Notes: generated by a model not told the origin, from the sequence alone. Counted from the stretch's first letter, positions 46,131-58,683 are shown. The stretch: 64,000 nucleotides of DNA from Amaurobius ferox (GCA_951213105.1 OX578134.1:135218793-135282792); one strand, 5' to 3'. Numbers and translations are program-made.

Positions 46131-46921
46131 AAAAATATATTGTGATGAACTAAAAAGGAAAATAATGCACACTTGCTACGGCTCCGGTGGACTGAAAATC
46201 TTAAACCCACTTTTGTAGACAGTCTATACATTCTGAAACTAATTATGTAATGCTTTCAACAAGAAGTACTGCAATATTGGGAGAAAAAAAAAGAATTGGA
46301 AAGACAAATATTTTTCTCAAAAATGAAAAACAGATTTGTATCAACAGCAAAAGGGCTTGAACTGAAATCCTACACGAAACTACTTTGGAATCTTCTACGA
46401 ATTCTGGGGAAAAACTGTATTGTCACAGTCCCCCATGAAACCACAGAACCAGAAAGGTGTTGCTCCTAGAATTAGGGAACTATAGAGGACTGCACTTTCC
46501 TTGATTACGGCTGTCAAACAAATACTTTATCATCCTCCGCACATAAAGATCTATTGCTGACAGACAGAGATTGTACAACTCACAATCGTGTGACTTACAG
46601 GGTTGCCGTAAACTTATCTTAATTCTGTTCTACATATCTGCACTTGAAATAGTTTTTGGATCATTAAAAATATATTTTATAATGACAACATTATAATATT
46701 TGCTGATATCAATAGATAAATGTATTACTATTTTTTCTATTTAGGTCAAATATTCAAATTTTCTTTCAAACTTGCTACAGAAACTCCCTAATGGTAAATT
46801 CCGTTGTGTTGTTAACATTTTAATTCATTTTTGAACCATTTTAAATTTAAATATTAAAAAAAATCGTACTTCGACTAAAACGCATGCGTTTCTCCTTTAA
46901 TATCGAACAAACTGTTAACAT
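46131..46921. other. no gene seen
   Basis: This stretch would hold the remainder of a retroelement if the gag fragment to the right were longer, but I recognise no protease, RT or integrase motif on the minus strand here. Confidence 0.4.
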
Positions 46922-47206
46922 TTACAGGTAAAATTTACGAAGGAATCTTCTAAACAAATTTCTCCATTGGTTAACATGGAGGCAGCTCATAAGTGGTGGT
47001 GAGGTATGAGTCCCCTTAAGAGCAGTCGCTGCATGCGATACCAATTTGGTGTTCAATGCGAACAATTTTTCTTCGTCTTTCCATTGAAAAAATTCAGCTG
47101 TGGCATTAAATCTATCAATAAATTCGGGAAAGGACTGGCTTTCCGTTCCACCAAAAGGGGGGATTAAATTTAATGCACTTGTCAAATTGTTAGACATGTT
47201 TCCCAA
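46922..47206 (-). pseudogene. LTR-retrotransposon gag-like fragment
   Basis: 94 codons reading ALNLIPPFGGTESQSFPEF, IDRFNATAEFFQWKDEEKLF and LNTKLVSHAATALKG. The pattern (IPPFxG, FxxFIxxF, W, L-x-L-x-G-A-A) is that of the N-terminal part of Gypsy/Pao-type gag. The frame ends abruptly after LRKFYL, with no nucleocapsid zinc knuckle. No LTRs or primer-binding site could be defined upstream (47207-48300). Probably a fragment. Confidence 0.6.
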
Positions 47207-48719
47207 TTACATATAAAAATGAATAAATTGATCTCCAAATAATAAGTGTAATAATAATTTTAAATTATCAGCATTAAATCAATATATTCAGTGTGATGAA
47301 ACTAATCACATACATTAAAAAAATTATATTATTATTTAACTTATAATTCAAATATTCCAAAAAAATTTAATAAATTCTTAAATTATACATTTTTTTTATT
47401 CAACACCACCTACCTTTTTGTGACTTCACATGACCATAAAATTTCACTATTCACAACTCTTATTTTATTTTAATAATTATATGCAATAACAAGAAATTTC
47501 GATTTATATTACTCTCTTCATTTCTCTAAATAGACTCGGGATTCGACGTCCCGATGTCTAAACATACTTGCTTCATGGTCAACACACAATAATTTTAAAA
47601 TGCATTCACTTCTTTGCAGATTAGCTGGATGTAGATGCTACTTGTACGCTCTTGTGGCTAATCACGGATATTTATTGCACCACACAGGATCAGGTGAGCC
47701 ATTCTTGCAGACTTGTATGGTCAGGCACCATTATTGTTATGTCTCCCGTTAGCACATAAGTGGTTGTGATCGTAAAAGGTTATTCGAAGTTTAGGCGTCG
47801 CAGGTGGGCACGTGATAATGATGAGAAAATGAAACGCGGTTGAAGCGATACGATGACATCAGCTGTATGTATAGAAGGAGTGAACGGCTTACGTGGTCAA
47901 TCGATGTCGGAAATGGATGACTCGCGTTCAGATGACGGGATATGGATCAGAAGTACATTATTCCGGTTAGCTGGCGAAGATGATTCTTAAGCATGATTAA
48001 ATCAATACGCTTCAATGAAATGAAGAAGGCATCAAAATAAAATCTAACTTCTTTTAATGATAGTAGATTCTTGCTTTGGATATTACAAGCAGATCATATA
48101 ATTCAATTCAATAATAATACAAACTTCTTAAATATCTTACTTCAGAATCGAAAACGTTCCAATAATAATTTGGGAACACGATATTTTACATTCAAAACAT
48201 TTTAGACTTTATAAATTACTTTCATCTCACCTAACGCGATCAATTACTTAATCTTGAACAAAATATAGATTTATTTAATATCCATTTCAGGATAGAATTA
48301 CGTTCTTTAGCTCAGTGGGCAAAACGCGACCGATTGCTTTGGAATTACATCGCCAACTGAAACTAATCACAATTTCCATGCCGAAGCGTATTTAGTATAC
48401 ATGCGCGTTCATGACGAAAGAAAAAAAAAACATGTAAAAAGATATGAAATGCAAATCCTCGGTACAGAATTGGTTCGAATTACAGAATTGGCGCGTTATC
48501 AATTTGGAATGAAAATTTAAGAACAAGTTTTAGAATCGAAAATACATTAGAATTCGCCGAAAGTTAACATTTAAACGAAAATAATTAATAAACAAGGCAT
48601 GCATTTCATAATAGTACCCCCTTTAGTAGAAACATTTAGATTTAAAAATAGAAGAAAACAATGTATACACTTGTATTTTTATTTTAGTCAGGAAAAAAAA
48701 ATTAATGATACAATATGAG
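47207..48719. other. no gene seen; isolated A-box-like site at 48308
   Basis: TAGCTCAGTGG at 48308-48318 is a good A box, but there is no B box 44 bp downstream. The region may include a 5' LTR of the gag relic; I could not define its ends. Confidence 0.4.
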
Positions 48720-49238
48720 TTAGAGGAAAAAAAAAATTTTAATATCACATACACCAAAATACACGCAAACAGAAGAATCATTGCTGGCAGAAAAGAGCCG
48801 GTTTTCATTTACGAAGTGGATCAGAGTTGCTTTAATGTGTTCTCTGGAGTAAATAAGATTAAATCGTACACGAAGAGCAAATTTAAGTAGTCCTACCGAA
48901 AGAGCATTCGGTCTAGCAATTGTCTCAAGGACACGTAAAATGTTACTGGTAAGGTCTTCCTGAAACTTTGGATCGTCAGGTTGAGGTTCAGTGTTAGGTG
49001 AAAAGGCTTGACCGACACCTGGTGGAAAATATGTTGCTTTTATATCATCTTCAACACATGATATTCGTCCGTTAACAAAAAGCTTTGAAAGAATGATTTG
49101 CACCGTTCCAAGACAGAGAAATACTCCGAAATCTTTTTTGAGACGATGTTGTACATCAGATGTTGAGAGGCCTCGATTGTCCTTCAGGATGGTATCTAGG
49201 ATTCTTTTGACATTCAACGTATCTTCTGCCTCTATCAT
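48720..49238 (-). CDS. unrecognised protein exon with two winged-helix-like repeats
   Basis: I do not recognise a family. The frame has 172 codons, starts at ATG (IEAEDTLNVKRI) and is bounded on the right by a microsatellite. Its two halves resemble each other: first VKRILDTILKDNRGLSTSDV to NGRISCV and TYF, then ILRVLETIARPNALSVGLL to NENRLFSAS and VYF. Each looks like three helices and a short beta wing, the pattern of a winged-helix DNA-binding domain. Between them is a Pro-rich linker (PPGVGQAFSPNTEPQPDDP). The last residues (DIKIFFFL) read into a T-run; a GT just after VYF could be a splice donor, so the true exon may end at about 48755. Codon use is less AT-biased than in neighbouring relics. 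It could be a gene exon or a piece of a domesticated or mobile element. Confidence 0.45.
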   Translation of the reverse strand: MIEAEDTLNVKRILDTILKDNRGLSTSDVQHRLKKDFGVFLCLGTVQIILSKLFVNGRISCVEDDIKATYFPPGVGQAFSPNTEPQPDDPKFQEDLTSNILRVLETIARPNALSVGLLKFALRVRFNLIYSREHIKATLIHFVNENRLFSASNDSSVCVYFGVCDIKIFFFL

Positions 49239-49254
49239 ATCAGAAAGGAACGAA

Positions 49255-49430
49255 AAATAATGTATGTATGTGTGTATGTGTATGTATGTATGTACGTACG
49301 TATGTGTGTATGTGTCTGTATGTGTGTGCCTCTCTGTGTGTGTATGTATGTATGTATGTAAGCATGCTAGTATATCTCATATCGAGGTCATATAACATAC
49401 TAGTATGTATGTATGTATGTATGCATGCAT
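49255..49430. repeat. ATGT-type microsatellite, interrupted
   Basis: GTAT/TGTA repeats with interruptions, containing two copies of agtatatctcatatcgagg (49370 and 49434) separated by about 64 bp. Confidence 0.85.
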
Positions 49431-51315
49431 ACTAGTATATCTCATATCGAGGTCTAATGGTCATGGATTGTGTGAATTAACAATAGTGATATTTATTTAT
49501 TTAGGGGAAAAAGAGAATGATTGAATGATTTTTTAAAGAGTATTTAAATATAAATATTATTTTTTTAAACAAGAGATAAAGATGTACGATTTTGCTTTAT
49601 CTTGGATTTCATTTAACTCGTTTTCACTTAATATGACTAATTGAATCACAAATTGAGTTTTAACCACATTGGTGGGGGCCACTCGATTTCAGATATTAAT
49701 TTTGTTGGTTTATTGGTCTATGGATGTCATTGGCTCTTTGTAATCTCGAAAACCACAAACTATTTGGGATCAAATTTAGATGACAATTTTCATATATTTA
49801 TTACGGAGATGCAAAAACAGAAAAAAATTCTGAAAAAAAAAGTATGTAGTTTAGCTATAAAACGAGATGTCTTCAAAATGAGTGACATGTCGGAATTTCT
49901 ATATACTGTATACTGTATATATTGTGTACACGCAGAGAAGAAATATTTTTAAAAATGTATATAATTCGGCTTAGAAATTGAATGTCCACTTCTTTCGCAT
50001 GAAAAGTCTCAGGTTTGCTCCGACCCTCGAGTTTTTTGTTTAACTTTCATATAAAGGGAAACTAACAAATATCAAAGAATAAAATCACTAAACGTTTTAT
50101 GGACAGAGGTCAGTATGGTATTCCAAGTCATGATTTTGTAGAATAACAGTGTGCACTTTTGTTACATACATTTGTTATAGTGTTATTACGTACATACATA
50201 CATACAATACTGTTTAATTTATTTGTACATACATACATACAGTACAATGCTGTTTAATTTATTTGTACATACATACATGCATGCATGTTATAATATGTCA
50301 TATGTCCTATGGCATAAGTTATATTATGTCCCTTTATATACATACATACATACATACATGCATGCATGCTATATTATGCCATATGTCCTATGTTATATTA
50401 TGTCCCTTTATATACATACATCATACATGCATGTATGTATATGCAAATATGCATGCATGCATGTATGTACGTACGTAATAACAGTACAACAAATACATTA
50501 ACGGTATAACAAATAAATTAAACAGCATTGTACTTACAATATAACTTTTATGTGCACACTGTTATCCTACTAAATCATTACTCGGAATACCATACTGACC
50601 TTTGTCCATAAAACGTTTAGTGATTTTATTCTTCGATATTTGTTAGTTTCCTTTTATATGAAAGTTAAACAAAAAACTCGAGGGTCGGAGCAAACCTGAG
50701 ACTTTTCATGCGAAAGAAGTGGCCATTCAATCTCTAAGCCAAACTATATACATTTTTAAAAATATTTTCTCTCTGCGTGTACACATTATATACAGTATAC
50801 GACAAAAATTGGGTCGAAATTGCTTCAGAGGTTTTGAGATTCCGCCGTGTCACTCATTTTGAAGACATCTCGTTTTATTGCTAAACTACATACTTTCTTT
50901 TTTCAGAATTTTTTTCTGCTTTTGCATCTCCGTAATAAATATATGAAAATTGTCATCCAAATTTGATCCCAAATAGTTTGTGGTTTTCGAGATTACAAAG
51001 AGCAAATGACATTCATAGACCAATAAACCAACAAAATTAATTTCTGAAATTGAGTGACCTCCACCAATGTGGTTAAAACTCGATTTGTGATTAAATCATG
51101 ATCAATTAGTCATATTAAGTGAAAACGAGTTAAATGAAATTCAAGATAAAGTAAAATCGTACATCTTTATCTTTTGCTTAAAAAATTAATATTTATATTT
51201 AAATACTCTTTAAAAAATCATTCAATCATTCTCTTTTTTTCCCCGAATAAATAAATATCACTATTGGTAATTCACACAATCCATGACCATTAGATCTCGA
51301 TATGAGATATACTAA
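49430..51315. repeat. 1.9-kb palindrome, arms of about 800 bp, tetranucleotide core
   Basis: Left arm 49430-50225 (actagtatatctcatatcga onward) pairs with right arm 50505-51315. Long stretches agree, for example ttgaatgattttttaaagag (49521), ttaactttcatataaaggga (50040) and cataaaacgtttagtgattt on the other arm. The core (50160-50500) is made of TACA/TGCA microsatellites and is itself nearly symmetric. The arms differ by scattered substitutions and small indels. Open frames at 49641-49952 and 50223-50501 are not protein-like. Confidence 0.93.
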
Positions 51316-51920
51316 TTACTGGTCATAGGCATTACTGGTCATTATGAGATATACTAATTACTGGTCATTGTATTATTTAGACTTCAAGATATTTTACATT
51401 GACAAACATATACACAATACATAATAATAATGAATTTCATAATATACATTATATAATAAAATTATACAAAAATGATAATAATAGGAAAACATACGTAATT
51501 TATGGCATAAAAGCCTTATATTTAAAGTTCGTCCTAACAATATTACCATATACTCCAAATAAGTACCAATATAAGAAAAACTGAAAACTTCAAATGATAT
51601 TTATTAAAATTACTAACAATTATTAATGGCATTTACATGTTAATAAATAAAATTACTATTACAACTTAAATGGTGAAACAAAAATTACTTTCATTTTCTT
51701 TAGCAAAGTCATATGTTTATTATTTTATTAATATTAAATTTGTTTTTTGATATGTTTTTAATCCATTTACTCACAAGATTAATTGAAGCTAAATTGGCTT
51801 ATTGAAGTTAAATTTTTTTGTTAATGGGCAATCAAAAATGTAATGAGTTAAATTCTCCAGCTTTACACAAATACCTGAGAGGCTTACATTAGGCTACTAG
51901 GTTATTGCATTAGGCTACTA
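51316..51920. other. no gene seen
   Basis: It starts with two copies of gagatatactaattactgg (51304 and 51344). The remainder is AT-rich without motifs. Confidence 0.45.
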
Positions 51921-52252
51921 TACGAGTTCGAACGTGGTCGTATAGTTGGGATGCGTGAAGCTGACAGGTCATACCGAACAATGGACCGCCACCTGCATCG
52001 AACGGACACTACTATGTAAAGGTGTTGGCAGCAATGGCTGCTGCATCGGCGGAATGAAGGCTCTGAAAGGCAAAGTTGCACGAATGCGAGGTAAGATAGG
52101 ATGATTGTGCGACAGGCCCGTATTGGCCCAACGGCATCATTGTCCGCCATCCAACATGCTACAGTCTCTTACATACCACCCGTGGTACCTCCTACCATCT
52201 CACAGCGCTTGGCTGAGGTGGGATTACGCTCACGGCGGCCTTTAAGGTGGAT
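51921..52252 (+). pseudogene. Tc1-like transposase N-terminal relic
   Basis: One frame reads YEFERGRIVGMREADRSYRT, then MDRHLHRTDTTM, stop, RCWQQW, and later QARIGPTASLSAIQHA, TISQRLAEVGLRSRRPL. These are the paired helix-turn-helix DNA-binding domains of Tc1-type transposases. Two in-frame TAA codons are present and the catalytic DDE part is absent. GC content is clearly higher than in the flanks, suggesting origin elsewhere. Confidence 0.88.
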
Positions 52253-52698
52253 TTCGACTATTTTCTATCCATGTTAAAGTATAGGACATTCTCTTGAACA
52301 TAACCATGCAATAATGCGGGCTCAAATCTTTTTGCAGTTTACAGGGGTGATAGAATGGAATATGAAGCATCTTTCGGCAGAGGAAAGTACGAGGAAGAGT
52401 AATGAAATAATAAACTATCAATTAAAAACTGAAACAAACTAAGTAATTTGTAGTTTTTCAATTCTTCAATAGATGGCGCGTTAGTGCCGTCTCATAGCTA
52501 TCAGGTTGCTTTGCTAATTGTTTACTATTTTCCTAATCTAGTTATTTTGAATTTTCCTTTGCCAAAAGATTAAAAAGTTTTATCATTCACACCAAACTTT
52601 TTTATATTTTATACCTTAATTAACTCTCACATATGTTCCTTCGATTTACAATAACCAGCCATTATTGCAGCCAATTCTTGTCAAAATTGGCTTAAAAC
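52253..52698. other. no gene seen
   Basis: No trace of the catalytic half of the Tc1 element; no other motif. Confidence 0.4.
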
Positions 52699-55289
52699 CA
52701 GTAGTACGGCACTAGTGTTTGCTCCCTGCGCTGGCGGGCTACGGAAGAAACTTTCGAATTCATATATTTTCTAGCAACCCCAATATTTAGGGTACAGTGC
52801 CTAGAATACCAGTCACTATACTTAGGGCTTTGGCGATATTTTATGGTATTGGAGCGCCGAAATTGGCATTGGAACGGAACTTTGTTGTTTAAGCCTATTG
52901 CCTATACCAATATAGTGCACGTTACTTTTAATATTAAAAATCTATTAAATTATTTACTTTTGTTGCTCAAAACATTCAAAATTCTTAGATCACTTAAAAA
53001 AAAGTGGGATAAGACCAAAAAATTTTTAAGTATTGGAAAGCAACGTATATACTTAAAAACATACTTACAAGCCTTCAAATTTGGGCAGATTTTAATAGTA
53101 TAGATAGCTTCACCGATTTTATTTTCCATATGGCATTTATTTTAAAGTAACAAGTAACATTTTAGGTTATGGGTATCCTTTATTTTAGTAATTAATTGTC
53201 CTGAAAATGTCCTAAAATTTACTAAGAATTCTGTTCTGAAATTTCAATTTTAGCACTACTAGCCCTGCAGTATTGCCAAGTTATTCTACATTATTATGCA
53301 TTATCCTAATATGTATTAATATATTGTTTTGATGGATATGCATTTAAAATTTATTGTTAATAATCATTTAATCTTTGAATGTTTCAACTATACATTTCTA
53401 CATGTGATGCCTGTAAAATAAAAAATTTTTGAAATTTAAATATATTTGTTTTAACAATTTTGTTGAATCTCTATCATTACAATAAAATTTATTTCATAAT
53501 ATTGTAGTTCAAAGTGTTAAAACTTATAAGTACATGATGGTATTACTAACATAAATGAAATGTGTGCTCGTTACACCCCCCTAGAGCAATAACCAGGTCA
53601 CACAGGTTTATGAAATTTGACATACAGACAATGGTGAAATGTCAAGGGAGACAAAGTGATCAATGTCTACCTAAATAATTTATGATCCAGTAACTTTTAT
53701 TTTAATTATTTATAATTCGAAATAAATGACATGTTCTCGTGCAAATAAATTAAGGGAAATATCGACAAAGTTTTAAGCTTAGAACCTGTTTCATTTCTTC
53801 CCAGTTAGTATTGGGAGAGAGAGTCGATTGTTCAGGAGAGACATATTCCAAAGTGTCTCACCCCGTCAATGTTCTAATGAGAGTCGAAAGAGCATGTATG
53901 TGTCTTTGAAACCCCATCTAATCAGGTTCCATACTGAGTACAGGGTTGGACTGACTCAGCCAGTTCAACCCTGCATTCAGCAATTTTTCATACGATAAAA
54001 ATATTGTTAAATATTTGCTATTCAGCAGGAAAAAAATCATACAACAAAAAAAACTTTATAAATCAGTCATTTGGTGAATTTGAAAAATTAAAGTGTCATA
54101 CAGATGACAGCGTTTGGACTTTTGAAGATTACCTAGTTAACAATTTCAATTTTTGATATGTACCAGCATTTGTGAACATGGCATTATTTGAGCAGAATAG
54201 ATTTCGACTTATTAATCAATTAAAAAAAATTTCATTAACTTAAAAGTATGGAAATGGTAAATTAATAATTTAAAAATAAAAGTTTTGCACAGTCATCACC
54301 TGGAAAAGGAGAGAAGAGATTGCCCTCCCAAGTACTAACTGTGTTCCGGATTGCTTCAGTTTGGAGAGTTTAGTAAATCTGGAAGCTAAAAGTGATAACC
54401 ATAATGGCCGTACCAGAGTAGGAGTATTTGAAAAGGATATGTTTTTAATGAAGATACAATATTAATATAGCAACACTAAGGGGGTTATAGAGTATAGTGT
54501 CATATAGAACTACTAAACTTATTTATATCAATATATATATATAGTATATATCTTTTTGGTCTTTTATCTAAGAAATAACACATCTGCTTCATCTTATATA
54601 GAAAATAATTTTTTTTAAATAGAAAATTGTTTTCTCATTCATTTATCCACTTGTACCAAATTAAAATACAAAATATATTTTCAATGCAATGTTATTTGTG
54701 TTGGATTCTTGCTAAAGATAATAATGCTTAAAAACCAGACAAATAATGTGTAGTTTTGGATACTGAAAATGTGCTGCTATTAGAGCATAACTAAACACCA
54801 TAAAATATTTAAATATTTTAAACTATGGAATATTATAATTCTTCGAATAGATTTATAAGTCCCAAAATGTCGGATTTGAATATTTTTTGGATTTTTACAT
54901 TTTGTATAATCTTATTACATTCTTTAACATTAATTTCTGAATTTAGAATTTTAATGGATCAAGTACAACTAAATAATTGTTTAATTCGGTGGTGTACAAT
55001 TCAATCATACATATTGAACTAAAGAAAAAAATCAATATTTTTAAACTGATTTAAACAGGGACTGGAAAGAATATTTCAATTATATATCATAGATGGCGCC
55101 ACTGAACAACATTACAGTAAAGTAGCAGTCAAAACATACATCGCCAAATAAGCAATTTTGTGCCAAATATGTTTTCCAACCTGCAAAATTTCTTTCTTTC
55201 GAACTCCATGAGCATGCGCTGCGCAGTATAGGTATTCATATCGGCCATAGCCCGCCAGCGCAGGGAGCAGACACTAGTCTGCAGTACTG
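52699..55289. mobile_element. 2.6-kb element with 45-bp terminal inverted repeats, no transposase
   Basis: The left end (cagtagtacggcactagt then gtttgctccctgcgctgg and cgggcta) is matched in reverse by 55245-55289 (ccatagcccgccagcgca and ggagcagacactagt), with about five mismatches. The ends are GC-rich; the interior is AT-rich and holds only short frames (52843-53103, 54825-55022) without motifs. A 10-bp hairpin (cagggttgga / ttcaaccctg) lies at 53941-53976. No target-site duplication is obvious. It is probably a non-autonomous or internally decayed DNA transposon. Confidence 0.65.
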
Positions 55290-55474
55290 ACTCAATTGAT
55301 CATATAAAAAAAATCTACAAAATGTACTTATCTACAAAATGTACCTATCTATAAAATGTACATATTTATAAAATGTACTTATTCTTCTTAACTCAGTAGA
55401 ACACCATATAGGTTTAAATTGTCATTTTCTAGGTATATGTTTAACTTGATACAATACTAGAGGTGAAGCTAGCT
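55290..55474. repeat. short tandem repeat atctacaaaatgtacctatc
   Basis: Between 55314 and 55382 a unit of about 20 bp (tctacaaaatgtacttat) is repeated four times with small changes. No gene. Confidence 0.75.
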
Positions 55475-57895
55475 GTAACTCGAAAGACCTAACTTTCTAA
55501 CAAGCCTACAAAATAAAAGCAGCAAATCTTCAAATGGAAAAAATACAAAATTCGAATTATCATGTCTAAGAAAAGTATCAAAAAGGTATTAAATCGATAA
55601 AAGAAAAACAGACGAAATCCAAGCACAAACGCTATACACGTGGACAAGGCTCTAGATCTAAATCAGGATTTGTTCACTTCTTCAAAACTCGTTTTCAAGT
55701 CCAAGTGTCTTGCAGAAACAAACATAAAAATGTATGTTTCTAAAGAAATAGATATATTATATCTATAAACTATTTCTACTTGGACTACATACATTAAGAA
55801 GAAAAAATAAAAGGAAAACAGGATACCTGGAATCTAATTGAAAAAATACACGAACCTATAGAGAACGGGAACACAGAAAGAAGTAACAAGTGTTGCCATT
55901 CACAAAGGAATAAGATATGATCTACTGTTGCCATTCGTAAGAAATAAGTAACAGTAATGCGAAAAGACATGTACAAGAGATAATATACAATCAAGAGGAG
56001 AAGGGAGATGTCAGGCTAATATATAAAACACCATAAAAAGAATTCATGAAAATTCAGCTAATCTAAATTTTTTAACTATACCATTTACAAAATAAGAGGG
56101 ATATTTATATAAATTGCTGGTAATTTTTAGATTATCAATATGTAAAGCATGAAATTTTTTATCAGATAATCTATATATTCTAAAAAGCTGATTAAGAATA
56201 CTATTTCTAAACAATAGAAACTAGTTGCAGGAATTAAATGGTAAGATTTTATTAATGTTAAAATTAAAAGAATCTTTTTTATCATATAAATTAGTAACAA
56301 TTCTATTAGAAGGTTCAATAAAAAGATTTAAATCCAAAAAATTAATATTTTTGCTAATAGTAGCTTCATTAGGAATTAATTCCAAATCATCATGATAGAA
56401 ATCTATATTAATGACACAATTTTCAGTAGTATACTAAGCAAATCAGATCATCAACATATCTGTATAATGTATAATCTATTGATGTAAAAAACTGTTCAAA
56501 ATAATAAAGATGTAAATTAGCTAACATACTGCTACTGCAGCCACCCTGTGGAACTCCTGAGACTTGTGGGTATACTTTATTTCCTTGAAAAATATAATTA
56601 TTGAAAATAACTAAGTGAAGAAGTTTAGGAAAATTTACAAAACTGGTATAAGTTGAAAGATTAGTAATATAAGCATTGTATAGAGCTAAAATTACATCAT
56701 ACAGGTCTGAGATCTTGATATTATTGAAAAGATCTTTAAAATCAAAAGTTTGAAATCCTAATAGTTTTTTTAAGAGATGTTAACCTATTCTTTAATTAGA
56801 ATTATTATTTAGAATAAGGTAATTATTACTAGACTGACGTAAACTATTATTTATTTGATTTAAAGAATTTAGAAGTAATTTACTCGCAGTAGTAGAGTAA
56901 GTATTATGCCCACTAGTTCTAAATTTAATGGGAGTTTTGTGAAATTTTGGAATAAGCACATATATGGAAATTTAAGAAATTTATATTTAATATTTAAATC
57001 ACTATACATATTGATAATTTTCAATTTAATACTATTAATGGAATGCAAATCAAGTTTAAAAAGACTACTATTTTTTAAATAATCTAACAGAAACTGTATA
57101 TAAAATTTTTTACGGATAATAGCATAATTATTAGAGGCTTTATCAACATAGGTAATAACAAACGATCTTTGTAAATCAATAATGGAGGGTTTAATATTAT
57201 CAAAATTATAAATGGATCTAGACAATTTAATACTACTAATAGCAATTTTAATTGATTCTAATAAAGTAAATTTCCACATATTAAATGCCTCTAAAGGCAT
57301 AGCATATTTAGAAGCTAATTTATGTATATATTTATCAAGATTAATTGATTTTGAAACTTTAAAAGAATTATTACAAGAGGGTAACCTGAATTTAGTGCCA
57401 AAAGGCATAATGGTTCTTAACGAAATGCCTTTAACTATACCTAAGTCTCCTGTAACTATATGCCCCAGGTCTGGATTTAGAAATTTCACATAATCTTTTA
57501 CTTTAAAATTACAATTATTATCTAAAATTGGCTTAGAATACTGATCTAAAGAGAGAGATTGTGAAATTTCATTATAATTAGATATTGATCTACCAATACG
57601 CCTGTTGTATTTAAAAGTCTTTGATACACTCAAATCTCCAATAGACATTAAATGCTTGAACTTGTTAAAAAGATGACCAAAATTTATAGAATTATAAATG
57701 GGATGCTTGAAAGAAATTACACAGTATGAATTAGTTGACATATTATTAAGATGATATTGATTAAGTTTTAAATTTAAATACTTTGATCTTGTAACAAGCA
57801 AATCGTTGAAAATATGATTAAAGTGTTCATTAACGAGATTTAATTTTAAGAAAATTGCATAAACTTTATTTAAATGTTTTTCTTTTACCGCAAAA
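55475..57895 (-). mobile_element. 5'-truncated Naiad copy (same family as 13405-17893)
   Basis: The complement carries the 3' UTR (55475-56090; gaatggcaacagtagatc phrases) and the RT frame (56100-57895). Similarity to the intact Naiad is high at both DNA and protein level. The 5' part with the GIY-YIG domain is missing: similarity starts at the segment corresponding to VFAVKKKHLNK of the intact protein. Confidence 0.87.
56100..57895 (-). pseudogene. Naiad reverse transcriptase, broken
   Basis: A long piece, 56869-57801, holds NSYCVISFKHPIYNSINFGH, GHIVTGDLGIV and ITYVDKASNNYAI. The linker motif is changed: NNCNFK replaces ECICK, so the CxC is lost. Around 56935 a frame shift turns FPYIVLIPKFHKNP into a broken string. 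Further on are remnants of motif B (ccaccctgtggaactcctga on the plus strand, 56539) and of YVDD (atcatcaacatatctgtat, 56447). Multiple indels and stops make it inactive. Confidence 0.87.
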
Positions 57896-58625
57896 ACCTT
57901 CTCTTGCTTTAATTATATTTTATTTTTACATCCACTTACACATTAGCCTTTCTATTATTGCCCCTCTTGATTGTATATTATCTCTTGTACATGTCTTTTC
58001 GCATTACTGTTATTTATTTCTTACGAATGGCAACAGTAGATCATATCTTATTCCTTTGTGAATGGCAACACTTGTCACTTCTTTCTGTGTTCTCGTTCTC
58101 GATAGGTTCGTGTATTTTTTCAGTTAGATTCCAGGTATCCTGTTTTCCCTTTACTTTTTCTTCTTTATGTATGTAGTCCAAGTAGAAATAGTTTATAGAT
58201 ATAATCTATTTATTTCTTCAGAAACATACATTTTTGTGTTTGCTTCTACAAGACACTTGGACATGAAAACGAGTTTTGAAGAAGTGAACTAATCCTGATT
58301 TAGACCTAGAGCCTTGTCCACGTATATAGCGTTTGTGCTTGGATTTAGTCTGTTTTTCTTTTATCGATTCCATACCTTTGTTTTTTGATACATTTCTTAG
58401 ACTTGATGATCCGAAATTTGTATTTTTTTCCTTTTGTTTGAAGATTTGCTGTCTCATACTTTTATTTTGTAAGTTTGTTAGAAAGTTAGGTTTTTCGAGT
58501 TACAGCTTTTCATTTTTCTTTCACTGGACCTTCAAACTTTTTCTTTTATTGGAATCACTTTATTTATTAGCTGCATTTGCGCAATAAATTAAAGGAATTT
58601 TGCATTGTCATTCCTATTTACTCAT
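57896..58625 (+). mobile_element. inverted Naiad 3' UTR segment
   Basis: This is an inverted copy of the UTR found at 55475-56090, joined head-to-head to the truncated copy at about 57895. It ends through gctgcatttgcgcaataaat, likely the true 3' terminus with a polyadenylation-like AATAAA. Inverted extra pieces of this sort are typical of Penelope-like insertions. Confidence 0.85.
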
Positions 58626-58683
58626 TTTTTACATTTGCATATTTGCAAAGTATCCTTATTTTTTATTATGTTTGCTACGGTAC

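Noticed and set aside
46922..48300. Complete LTR retrotransposon
   Set aside because: Only 94 codons of gag are recognisable; no LTR pair, primer-binding site, protease, RT or integrase was found.
48308..48318. tRNA gene or SINE at the A box TAGCTCAGTGG
   Set aside because: No B box 40-60 bp downstream; probably chance or a fragment.
50223..50501. 92-codon frame rich in Y, T, H and C
   Set aside because: It is a translation of the TACA/TGCA microsatellite core of the palindrome.
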